IMG/VR virus record: IMGVR_UViG_3300013131_000202
Coordinates: 1-27,617 of that record
Direction: 5' to 3' (one strand)
Origin: a virus
Length of the DNA: 27,617 bases
In this document: piece by piece, positions 1-7,303 of the stretch
How positions within the stretch are numbered: position 1 is the first letter of the stretch
Layout of the letters: each line of letters begins with the position of its first letter
Notes under the pieces: model-generated
Told to the model about the DNA's origin: nothing
Databases searched by the model: none
What the model saw: the letters and a program-made list of their open reading frames with translations, nothing else
Translations under genes and position numbers: made by a program

Positions 1-1
1 A

Positions 2-40
2 AAGGCTGTGAAAACGGTTGATTTATCTAGCTATTACTGA
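2..40 (+). CDS. Possible C-terminal end of an upstream gene (partial)
   Basis: One frame is open from the left edge for 12 codons, ends in Ser-Tyr-Tyr and stops at TGA 38-40. Everything in the window is on this strand and packed closely, so an upstream structural gene ending here is plausible. In T4-like phages a head gene would fit before a decoration gene and the neck genes. Twelve codons are too few to identify a family, and this could be non-coding. Confidence 0.3.
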   Translation, partial: KAVKTVDLSSYY

Positions 41-55
41 TAGTTATCATTAGGC

Positions 56-92
56 CCAATCCAGTGAACACCTGACACCGACAGGGGATTGG
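56..92 (+). other. Imperfect inverted repeat in the leader of the first gene
   Basis: CCAATCC (56-62) is the exact reverse complement of GGATTGG (86-92). Inside it CCTG (71-74) can pair with CAGG (82-85), which abuts the outer arm and leaves an 8-base bulge on the 5' side. No T tract follows. It is more likely a 5'-leader structure or chance than a rho-independent terminator. It lies just upstream of a perfect AGGAGG ribosome-binding site (108-113). Confidence 0.3.
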
Positions 93-118
93 AAGCATTC
101 GGAGCATAGGAGGTTCAC

Positions 119-553
119 ATGCCTAAGGTCGTATATACAGCAGCAAAGGGTCTCGTACAGGAGACTGGGTCAGGTTTTGAACTTGACACGTCAGTAGGTC
201 TTACAAATGGCGGATTTGTTGCAGGATTCATTCCTGACGCAGCACTTGACACACGCACGGATGCAGGCGCAGTTAGCGTCACATCTTACATGACTTATGT
301 CGTGACAACAGGCGCTGCCGCAATCACACTCGCAAACGGAACTGCAGCAGGCCAACTCAAGAAGATCATGATGTCAGTTGATGCAGGTGATGCAACACTG
401 ACAATTGCAACACCATTCAGCGCAGGTACAAATCAGGTCGTCTTCTCAAATATTGGTGACACAGTCGAGCTCCTGTGGACCGGATCTTACTGGCGCATCC
501 TCGCAGCACACAACGTCGCTGCTGGTAACACATCAACACCTGTTGTGAGCTGA
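119..553 (+). CDS. Putative virion structural (head decoration/fibre-type) protein
   Basis: This 144-aa protein is rich in Ala, Thr, Val and Gly, has one Cys-free beta-type body and lacks any signal peptide or membrane segment. Residues about 50-130 alternate short hydrophobic strands with Gly/Asn turns and end in a 'VELLWTGSYWRIL' segment. I associate that beta-sandwich pattern with phage head-fibre or capsid-decoration proteins. The start is well supported by a perfect AGGAGG five bases upstream, the strongest ribosome-binding site in the window, which suggests high expression as expected of an abundant virion protein. Its position before the neck genes fits a head role. The family assignment is inference from composition and context; a tail-surface protein is the main alternative. 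Confidence 0.6.
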   Translation: MPKVVYTAAKGLVQETGSGFELDTSVGLTNGGFVAGFIPDAALDTRTDAGAVSVTSYMTYVVTTGAAAITLANGTAAGQLKKIMMSVDAGDATLTIATPFSAGTNQVVFSNIGDTVELLWTGSYWRILAAHNVAAGNTSTPVVS

Positions 554-556
554 TAG

Positions 557-763
557 ATGTCAAAGTCAGCTAGTAAGCCTGTAACTGCTTCTGACACAAA
601 GGTTGTCAAGCAAGCGCTGGTCTTAGAGGTTGATCGCACCATTGATAGATCAGGCAAGACTGGCACAATCGTCTGGATTGGCGATCAAGCCGGTGCAAAG
701 TCTATCAAGATTAGATGGCCCGATGGATCTATCGAGTTCTTCGCAGAAAAAGATCTCCAGTAA
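557..763 (+). CDS. Small conserved-looking hypothetical protein (SH3/KOW-like C-terminus)
   Basis: This is a 68-aa protein starting three bases after the stop of the preceding gene, so the two are probably co-translated. The N-terminal 30 residues are polar and probably flexible. From about residue 34 the pattern TGTIVWIG...IKIRWPDGSIEFF looks like a small SH3/KOW-type beta barrel, often seen as 'glycine then valine then tryptophan-proline-aspartate-glycine' strands. No catalytic motif is visible. A strong terminator begins 20 bases downstream, so it is the last gene of its transcription unit. The function is unknown; a small head or capsid-associated accessory protein is possible. Confidence 0.6.
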   Translation: MSKSASKPVTASDTKVVKQALVLEVDRTIDRSGKTGTIVWIGDQAGAKSIKIRWPDGSIEFFAEKDLQ

Positions 764-783
764 GTAGACTCAGAAATACAGAC

Positions 784-820
784 ATCAAGCGCCCCTTAAA
801 AAGGGCGCTTGATCTGTTTC
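784..820 (+). terminator. Rho-independent terminator
   Basis: An 11-bp perfect stem, ATCAAGCGCCC (784-794) with GGGCGCTTGAT (803-813), has an 8-base loop CTTAAAAA and is followed by CTGTTTCTCGTT. The T tract is moderate, but the stem is long and GC-rich. It separates the head-type genes from the neck/tail genes. Confidence 0.85.
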
Positions 821-854
821 TCGTTGAAGAATAATTAGTCATGTAGAGCGTGTC

Positions 855-1025
855 ATGCACATCCTAAGACTTCTAATACGAGAGACGATACGAAAAGTCG
901 GTGATAAATGGGTGGTCTACCCCAAGAAAGGGGGCAGACGCCTTGGAACTCATGGGTCCGAAGCTGCAGCAAAGCGTCAACTTGCGGCGATAGAATTGTC
1001 AAAAGCAAGGAGGGGTGGGTCTTAG
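855..1025 (+). CDS. 56-aa small protein with a WVVYPKKGG-RLGTH motif
   Basis: The frame from ATG 855 to TAG 1023-1025 encodes 56 residues. It starts with a basic, hydrophobic helix and continues with KWVVYPKKGGRRLGTHGS and then AAAKRQLAAIELSKARR. This 'WVV-SKKGK-LG-H-TKKKAL-QL-AI' pattern is one I recognise from many small phage proteins and from tails of larger phage proteins. That is why I accept it despite its size and the lack of a clear Shine-Dalgarno. It fills the gap between the terminator and the gp13-like gene and would be the first gene of the neck operon. It is strongly basic, so nucleic-acid or virion binding is conceivable. The function is unknown. Confidence 0.62.
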   Translation: MHILRLLIRETIRKVGDKWVVYPKKGGRRLGTHGSEAAAKRQLAAIELSKARRGGS

Positions 1026-1061
1026 GTCTCTAATTCGTGATAATTATGACTAGGTGGTGCC

Positions 1062-2240
1062 ATGTCAACGTTTGCTCAAACCTCAAATCCAACTCCCTTT
1101 GGTGTATTTGACGCCGACACGTCATTTCAGACAGACGCAGACAAGATGATCACGTTCGTGAAGAGAAAGCTAGGTGACGACATCCTTAGCGTTGAGTTGA
1201 CTAAGAAGCAGATTTGGGCAAATCTAGAAGAAGCTTGCTTTGAATATAGCAACATACTGAATCAATACCAGGCCAAGTCGACGATGTTGACCTATCTAGG
1301 TTACTCGACAGGGTCACAATCAGGACTTGAGACGGCATTTCCTAGAGAGAGCCTTGAGTACCTGGCAAGGTTTGCAGACCCATATGCGTCTGAGGCAGGA
1401 CTCGGCGGGTCGTATGACATGTTCTCCGGCTCTATTGACCTTGAACCTGGCAGGCAAGACTACAACATCTACACCGAACTTAAGGATGCAAGCGGAAACC
1501 CACTTCTAAACTCAGGATCATTTGGGTCGCCCAAGACTAAGATGCGCGTCATGGAGGTGTTTCACTTCAACCCACAGGCAGCATACAGATTCTTTGACAC
1601 AACGTCAGCGATCAATTATCTGAACAACGAGTTCACGTTTGAGTCATTCACTCCTGAGACGATATTCTACGTTCTCCCAGTCTTCGAGGACATTCTAAGA
1701 GCGGGCCAACTTGATCTCTCAAACAGGGTCAGAAGGTCAAACTACTCCTACAAGGTTGTGGGTAGAAACATCAGGATATTCCCGACACCTACTAACACGC
1801 CAAATCTTGCAAGAAAGCTGTACATACGTGTGAAGTATTGGCAGAATCCGACGAACCCCAGCTTCACCGATGAGACAATCTACGGCGTCAACAACCTCTC
1901 AAACATACCTTTCGGAAATCTGACATATGGGCGCATCAATAGCATGGGCCTCCAGTGGATAAGACAGTACACACTTGCATTGTCAATGGAGCAGTTAGGA
2001 TACATTAGAAACAAGTTCACGACTGTTCCTATACCAGGCGGCACGGTGACACTCAACGGCGGAGACTTGACTTCAAAAGGTCGTGAGGACAAGAAAGAGC
2101 TTGTTACAAAGCTCAAGGAAATGCTTGAGACACTGACATATGACAAGCTTATTGAGAACGCGGTGGCAAGAGGAGAGAATCTTACTAAACAACTTTCGAA
2201 GATTCCTGTTCCTAACGGAATGGCAATCATCACTGGGTAG
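1062..2240 (+). CDS. gp13: Neck protein, gp13-like (head completion/connector)
   Basis: This 392-aa protein is probably the head-completion protein that joins the portal to the tail, as T4 gp13 does. Residues 25-70 (ITFVKRKLGDDILSVELTKKQIWANLEEA...) match the 'helical adaptor' style N-terminus of neck proteins: a polar helix bundle with a 'leu-gly-asp-x-val-glu-leu-thr' turn. The middle part, including MEVFHFNPQAAYRFFD and RNIRIFPTPT, is beta-rich. It is followed directly by gp14- and gp15-like genes, which is the T4 order 13-14-15, and that context carries much of the assignment. AGGTGG lies four bases before the ATG. It is about 80 residues longer than T4 gp13 (about 309 aa). Confidence 0.68.
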   Translation: MSTFAQTSNPTPFGVFDADTSFQTDADKMITFVKRKLGDDILSVELTKKQIWANLEEACFEYSNILNQYQAKSTMLTYLGYSTGSQSGLETAFPRESLEYLARFADPYASEAGLGGSYDMFSGSIDLEPGRQDYNIYTELKDASGNPLLNSGSFGSPKTKMRVMEVFHFNPQAAYRFFDTTSAINYLNNEFTFESFTPETIFYVLPVFEDILRAGQLDLSNRVRRSNYSYKVVGRNIRIFPTPTNTPNLARKLYIRVKYWQNPTNPSFTDETIYGVNNLSNIPFGNLTYGRINSMGLQWIRQYTLALSMEQLGYIRNKFTTVPIPGGTVTLNGGDLTSKGREDKKELVTKLKEMLETLTYDKLIENAVARGENLTKQLSKIPVPNGMAIITG

Positions 2241-2247
2241 GTGACAC

Positions 2248-2913
2248 ATGGGAAGGCTTTTCCTCTCTGAGCGAGAGATAAACTACATCAATGACCTGGG
2301 CAAGGAGTTGATCAAGGATGTTGTAGGTCAAAAGATTTACTACTTCTCAATCAGCAACATCAAGTCAAAGGTTCACGATGTCTACGAGGAGTCACCTGAC
2401 AAGATCTTTGAGAACCCGATTGAGATCGATGCGCTTGTCAAGTACTCACCACAAGATGTTAGGACAAATCGATTCGGCTCAGAAGAGTACTACTCCATTG
2501 AGTGTTACCTCCAGTATCGAGACCTTCTTGACAAGGGCATTGAGGTTCATGAGGGTGACTTCTTTAGCTTCGGTGAGACATTCTTTGAAGTGATCAAAGC
2601 ACCCAGGACAGATGTCATCTACGGCCAGATTGAACACAAGAATTACATCACTGTCACGGGTAAGCAGGCAAGAAAAGGGCAATTCAGGTCGAAGGTATTC
2701 GGTCCCACGTCGGAAGACTACTCAGATCCCGACGCAGTTCAGACAACATACGTGCAGCAGCGCGGATTTGAGAAGAATAAGTTGGGTATCACAGGAGACG
2801 TTAGAGATCTCCAGAAGAACGGTGTTCTTGATCCACCACTCAGCGGACCAGCCGAAGTCTCACCTGCTGGTGATCCTCCCGGTGTCGGCTCCGCATTCTA
2901 TGATGAGAGCTGA
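2248..2913 (+). CDS. gp14: Neck protein, gp14-like (head-tail connection)
   Basis: This is a 221-aa protein. From about residue 85 to 150 the layout is FGSEEYYSIECYLQYRDLL, then a short 'GIEVHEGDFFSFGETFFEV', then YGQIEHKNYITVTGKQARKGQF. This resembles the T4 gp14 sequence of 'FG...LSINPGLF', 'PKEGDLIYFPMDNSLFEI', 'YQLGQ...KITAGKF'. In T4 gp14 closes the head and provides the tail docking site. The C-terminal 40 residues are Pro/Gly-rich and probably disordered. The ribosome-binding site AGGTGA overlaps the preceding stop codon, implying translational coupling. The next gene starts three bases after this one. Confidence 0.75.
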   Translation: MGRLFLSEREINYINDLGKELIKDVVGQKIYYFSISNIKSKVHDVYEESPDKIFENPIEIDALVKYSPQDVRTNRFGSEEYYSIECYLQYRDLLDKGIEVHEGDFFSFGETFFEVIKAPRTDVIYGQIEHKNYITVTGKQARKGQFRSKVFGPTSEDYSDPDAVQTTYVQQRGFEKNKLGITGDVRDLQKNGVLDPPLSGPAEVSPAGDPPGVGSAFYDES

Positions 2914-2915
2914 AA

Positions 2916-4106
2916 ATGCCTGAGAAAGAGACACTAAAAAAGGGTTACGAGGGCTTCAACGTCCCAGAAGACTTTAGCATACCACCTTGTGGCATTGAAG
3001 ACGTCGACCGTGCGCTGTTCAACCTATTTGACAAGAGGCTTGCCTTTGAGGTGAAGGTCAACGAGCAGACAACAAAAGTGCCCGTCGTCTTTGCAGCAGG
3101 TGAGCGTTTTGCTCTGACAAAACGAATGAAGCCAATCAGAGACAAGAATAATGCCCTGATCTTACCTCTGATTGCTATCAAGAGGACAAGCATCGGTCAT
3201 AAGAATGAGGCTGAGGTGGGCGGAACTGCGATATCCTTCAGGCAACCTGCCGATTACGTCATAAAAAAGCGTCTATCTGAAAATGACAGAGGTTACCAGG
3301 ACATCATAAACAAGTTGTCAATCAAGAATCAGGATAACGTCTCTGCAAGGCAACACTTCATAGAGAATTCAACGTTTCCTGGGAAGTTTGTCCAGCCGGG
3401 CACCATATCGACACGTAGGAATGGTCCTGCAACGGCATACGGATCGGGTCGACTAGAGACACCATTTGATAAAGCCAATTTAGGACAAAACATCTTTGAG
3501 ATCATCACGATACCGTATCCACAATTTATTGGCTTGACTTACAACGTTGTCTTTTGGACACAATACATGTCACAAATGAATCAGCTGCTTGAATCAATGA
3601 TGATGAAATTTGATGGTCAAGGACATGAATTTCAAATTGAATCAACTAGCGGTTACAAGTTCACGGCCTTTGTTCAGGGACCATTTGGCAATAATGACAA
3701 TTTTGATGACTATACAAACGATGAGAGAATCATCAAGTACAGTTTTGACATAAAGGTTCCTGCATACATTCTTGCACCGAGGCACCCAGGCCTCCAGACA
3801 CCATTTAGGACCTTCCAATCAGCACCCGAGGTCGTGTTTGGAATCTATGACGCAAGGACTCAAATTGCTGAGGAGCCTGTTAATCCCACAGCTGATGCGA
3901 AGCTTAATCGTTTCATCCTGACAGATGTGACACATCTTGATGATGCTGGACAGCCTCACTTGTTACGCGGAGAAGATCGTGTCAAGGCAGTTGTCTCAAC
4001 AGGGAAGCGAAACGAGTACCAGAGGATAATATATAGAGATATAAGGTCCGGTGAGCAGGTTATCACCGGAAGAAAAGTGACCTTCACAGAGGATGAGAAG
4101 ATTTGA
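2916..4106 (+). CDS. gp15: Tail terminator / sheath stabiliser, gp15-like
   Basis: This is a 396-aa protein; T4 gp15 has 272. Early residues ALFNLFDKRLAFEV...TKVPVVFAAGERFALT followed by IRDKNNALILPLIAIKR reproduce the gp15 theme of 'small domain, VPI-x-YA-x-EHF, then I-P-R-I'. The core YPQFIGLTYNVVFWTQYMSQMNQLLESM and the following FDIKVPAYILAP match the gp15/tail-terminator fold as I know it ('YELSIFTRYEDDMFQIVEQIL', '...SLTFEVNGWMYP'). In the virion it caps the tail tube and holds the end of the sheath. It lies just upstream of the sheath genes as in T4. The extra C-terminal about 90 residues are unlike T4. Confidence 0.8.
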   Translation: MPEKETLKKGYEGFNVPEDFSIPPCGIEDVDRALFNLFDKRLAFEVKVNEQTTKVPVVFAAGERFALTKRMKPIRDKNNALILPLIAIKRTSIGHKNEAEVGGTAISFRQPADYVIKKRLSENDRGYQDIINKLSIKNQDNVSARQHFIENSTFPGKFVQPGTISTRRNGPATAYGSGRLETPFDKANLGQNIFEIITIPYPQFIGLTYNVVFWTQYMSQMNQLLESMMMKFDGQGHEFQIESTSGYKFTAFVQGPFGNNDNFDDYTNDERIIKYSFDIKVPAYILAPRHPGLQTPFRTFQSAPEVVFGIYDARTQIAEEPVNPTADAKLNRFILTDVTHLDDAGQPHLLRGEDRVKAVVSTGKRNEYQRIIYRDIRSGEQVITGRKVTFTEDEKI

Positions 4107-4158
4107 GATTTCTTCAAAGTGATGGGATATTTATAACCGAAGTGTGAGTGAAACAACA

Positions 4159-7100
4159 ATGGCCGAAATAACCTATCGCTCTCCTGGATTCTTTGAAAGC
4201 GAGATTGATCTCTCTGTATCAACACCAGCCGGGATAACAGCAACGCCCGCAGGAGTGATTGGAACTTCTCCGATTGGTCCTGCATTCCTCCCAACGACTG
4301 TTGGGTCGTTATCAGAGTTTAGGACAAGATTCTTTGGAACATCAGACCAATTCAATGAGACATACTACGCTGCACAGGAATTTTTTCGTTACGGACAGGC
4401 ATTAACATTCGTTAGGACACTTGGCGCCGGCACCAATTCAACTGCAGCAGACATCACGCAGACACGTGGCCAAGGAACTGCACGCGGTGCAGGATTTGTC
4501 ATTAAGAGCCCATCTTCTGCTGCAGATGGTCGTGCTGTAGGATGTGTCCAGATACTTGCTGCAAAGCACAGTGTCACCACGGACACGGCTGATGCTTATC
4601 CGATTTTTGCCAACAATGATAGCACAAGTGTTACATTGGGTGGTGGTGGAAATGTAAATCTTGTTAGAGGCGTCTTGCTCTTCCCAACAGGCACACGCGG
4701 CCACGTGATGAGCTTTGGAGAAGCCTATAGTCCTGCAAACGTCGCAGATGACGCAGCGACAATTCAGACAGACCCAACACAGGACAACTACAAGGCTTTC
4801 AAGCTGGTTATCTCCTCTTCGGCCGCAGCATTTGGGTCAACTGACGGTTATACAGGCGTCAAGGTGTACACGGCATCATTCGATCCAAATGATCAGAATT
4901 ACATTACAAAAGTACTAAATACTTCACCCGACTTATTTGAAGAGAAGCAACACCTTCTCTACCTTGACTTTTCAGTCGAGGCTGAGCTCGCAACGGTATC
5001 ATCAGATGCTGGAAGCGTTGCAATTCTCTCCGGATCAAGCGGAACTTCGGCAACTTCTGGAGACACAACACAGACATTCTTGAACGCTTTTGGTAGATTC
5101 GACTCAAGGTACTCACCTGCCAGGACAACGGCGTTCATATCGCAGCTCTTCGGTACAAAGACTTACGACCTCTTCCACTTTGAAACTCTCGCAGACGGTC
5201 ACTCAGTAAACGATCAATTCAAAGTTTCAATCGCAAACCTGAAGCGCTCAACTGATAGTGCTAATCCTTACGGAACATTTGATGTTCTGATTCGTGATTT
5301 CTACGATTCGGACACAAGCCCAGTCATCCTTGAGCGTTACTCAAATTGCTCTATCAATCCACAGAGCGATGACTATGTCGCAAAGAAGATTGGCGACAGA
5401 AAGGTGTTCTTCAACTTTGACACGATAGATCCAATTGACAGGAACTTTGTGTCTTCTGGGCGCCGCCCAAATGTCTCTTCGCGAGTAAGAATTGTGATGT
5501 CACAGGAAGTTGAAATGGGTTCGATTCCATCATCAGCTCTCCCATTCGGATTTCACGGCATCCCATCGCTAAAGACGAATGATGGTTTCACAGACACATC
5601 ACTACCCACACTTAGCAGGCGTCTTGCAGGAGTTCTTCCTGCAGGTGGCACCATCCAGTCGCTGACATCATCCATAACGCCGCCCGTGCCGCTTAGGTAC
5701 AAGGTGACGCAGAATGCGACTGACACAACACCCGCATTTCAAGGTGAGGCAGGTGTCACTGAGACAGCAGACTCTCGACTATATTGGGGTGTCAAGTTCG
5801 AATCATTTCCCTCAGTGTCTGGGACACTTGGCACATCTGCGTATCTCCAGCCAAACTCATTTACAAGCATGAATCCTTTGATTCCAGCTCTCGCAAGATT
5901 CGCTGGTGTTACAAAGCTTGACACGTTGATGACCGGCTCAGGTGCTGACACTCTGAACAACAACAAGTTCTCACTTAACAACGTCGCTCTTTACAATTCC
6001 AAGGGCGGTTCATCCGCCTTGGCAGCAGCAGTAAACAACCTGACAGGCACGCTTGATCAACACATGTTGAATGCGATCTACATCAGGAACGCCGTTCCAG
6101 ATCCCTCAGATTACACAATATCTGACGCATCAATCTCAGACAGGTTGACCCTGGGCACTCTTGCTTTGATCCCATCAGCATCTATCTTCAATAGATTCTC
6201 GCCTTACATAAAGTTCACAAACATGTTCTACGGAGGATTTGACGGTCTCAACATCCTTGATAAGGACATGGCTGCAATGAATGATAAGGCGACTTCTTCT
6301 GAGACAGGTGGCAAAGCTGTTGCCAGCCCAGATATCGGCCTCAACATTGCAGCGAACAATTTTGCCGCGGGTAACTCCAACGCGCTTGTCAGTGCATACA
6401 AGACAGCAATTGACATCATGACAGATCCAGGCTCTTCAAGAGCCAACATCGTCACCGTGCCAGGAATCAGAGAGCCTTCGATCACAAATTACGCGGCAAC
6501 TGAGACGAAGAGCTTTGCGAGAGCAATATACCTCATGGATATTCCTGCATACACGGACACGGGAACAAGAATCTTTACATCGGATGTTCTTCCTGACGTT
6601 ACGTACACCATACGGCAGTTCACGGGCAGGAACATCAATAACAACTACGTCGCAACTTACTTCCCAGATGCATCAATCATCGATGACACAACAGTCACAG
6701 TAAGCAAGCGAATCAGGGTTCCTGCATCAATTGTTGCATTGGGTGCTCTCGCACAGAACGACTCAAAGGCATTCCCATGGTATGCTCCTGCCGGCTTCAA
6801 TCGTGCAGCACTGACAAGTGTCGTTAATCTTGCAGTTAGACTGTCAAGTGCCGATAGAGACAACCTTTACGACGCTCGAATCAATCCTATCACGTCATTC
6901 CCAGGGCTTGGCTTCGTCATCTTTGGACAGAAGACTCTGCAACTTGCAAGGACTGCGCTTGATCGTGTCAATGTTAGAAGGTTGCTGATTGAGCTTGCGA
7001 GGATCGTCACTGAGGTGGGTCTCCAGTTTGTATTCGAACCTAACACCACGGCCACGCGTTCAAGATTTGTCAGTCTTTTGACACCTCGCTTCGCAACTGT

Positions 7101-7275
7101 CCAGTCCCAGAGCGGAATTGACAGCTTTAAGATAGTGATGGATGAGTCTAACAACACGGCGACCGACATCGAGGCAAACAAGTTGAATGGGCGCATCATC
7201 ATCGTTCCGACAAAGGCAGTCGAATACATTGCGATTGACTTTATCATAACTAATGAAGGCGTCGAGTTTGTCTAA
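4159..7275 (+). CDS. gp18: Contractile tail sheath protein, first copy (gp18-like)
   Basis: This is a 1038-aa sheath subunit, far larger than T4 gp18 (659 aa). The N-terminus YRSPGFFESEIDLS...AGVIGTSPIGPAF is the standard sheath start. The core motif GGFDGLNILD is near residue 692. The C-terminal region (ALDRVNVRRLLIELARIV near 935, FEPN, GRIIIVPTKAVEYIAIDFII) is the most conserved part of sheath proteins. The extra length lies in the middle, presumably surface-exposed domains. A GTG at 4144 in the same frame would add five residues; I prefer ATG 4159. The protein should polymerise around the tube and contract on infection. A clear paralogue follows 28 bases downstream. Confidence 0.93.
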   Translation: MAEITYRSPGFFESEIDLSVSTPAGITATPAGVIGTSPIGPAFLPTTVGSLSEFRTRFFGTSDQFNETYYAAQEFFRYGQALTFVRTLGAGTNSTAADITQTRGQGTARGAGFVIKSPSSAADGRAVGCVQILAAKHSVTTDTADAYPIFANNDSTSVTLGGGGNVNLVRGVLLFPTGTRGHVMSFGEAYSPANVADDAATIQTDPTQDNYKAFKLVISSSAAAFGSTDGYTGVKVYTASFDPNDQNYITKVLNTSPDLFEEKQHLLYLDFSVEAELATVSSDAGSVAILSGSSGTSATSGDTTQTFLNAFGRFDSRYSPARTTAFISQLFGTKTYDLFHFETLADGHSVNDQFKVSIANLKRSTDSANPYGTFDVLIRDFYDSDTSPVILERYSNCSINPQSDDYVAKKIGDRKVFFNFDTIDPIDRNFVSSGRRPNVSSRVRIVMSQEVEMGSIPSSALPFGFHGIPSLKTNDGFTDTSLPTLSRRLAGVLPAGGTIQSLTSSITPPVPLRYKVTQNATDTTPAFQGEAGVTETADSRLYWGVKFESFPSVSGTLGTSAYLQPNSFTSMNPLIPALARFAGVTKLDTLMTGSGADTLNNNKFSLNNVALYNSKGGSSALAAAVNNLTGTLDQHMLNAIYIRNAVPDPSDYTISDASISDRLTLGTLALIPSASIFNRFSPYIKFTNMFYGGFDGLNILDKDMAAMNDKATSSETGGKAVASPDIGLNIAANNFAAGNSNALVSAYKTAIDIMTDPGSSRANIVTVPGIREPSITNYAATETKSFARAIYLMDIPAYTDTGTRIFTSDVLPDVTYTIRQFTGRNINNNYVATYFPDASIIDDTTVTVSKRIRVPASIVALGALAQNDSKAFPWYAPAGFNRAALTSVVNLAVRLSSADRDNLYDARINPITSFPGLGFVIFGQKTLQLARTALDRVNVRRLLIELARIVTEVGLQFVFEPNTTATRSRFVSLLTPRFATVQSQSGIDSFKIVMDESNNTATDIEANKLNGRIIIVPTKAVEYIAIDFIITNEGVEFV

Positions 7276-7303
7276 TATTTACAATATAAGAGGTTAAGAG
7301 AAT

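Noticed and set aside
4129-4137. ATTTATAAC upstream of the first sheath gene as a T4-type late promoter
   Set aside because: It only partly resembles TATAAATA, and similar AT-rich strings occur by chance in several gaps. No consistent late-promoter series is visible.
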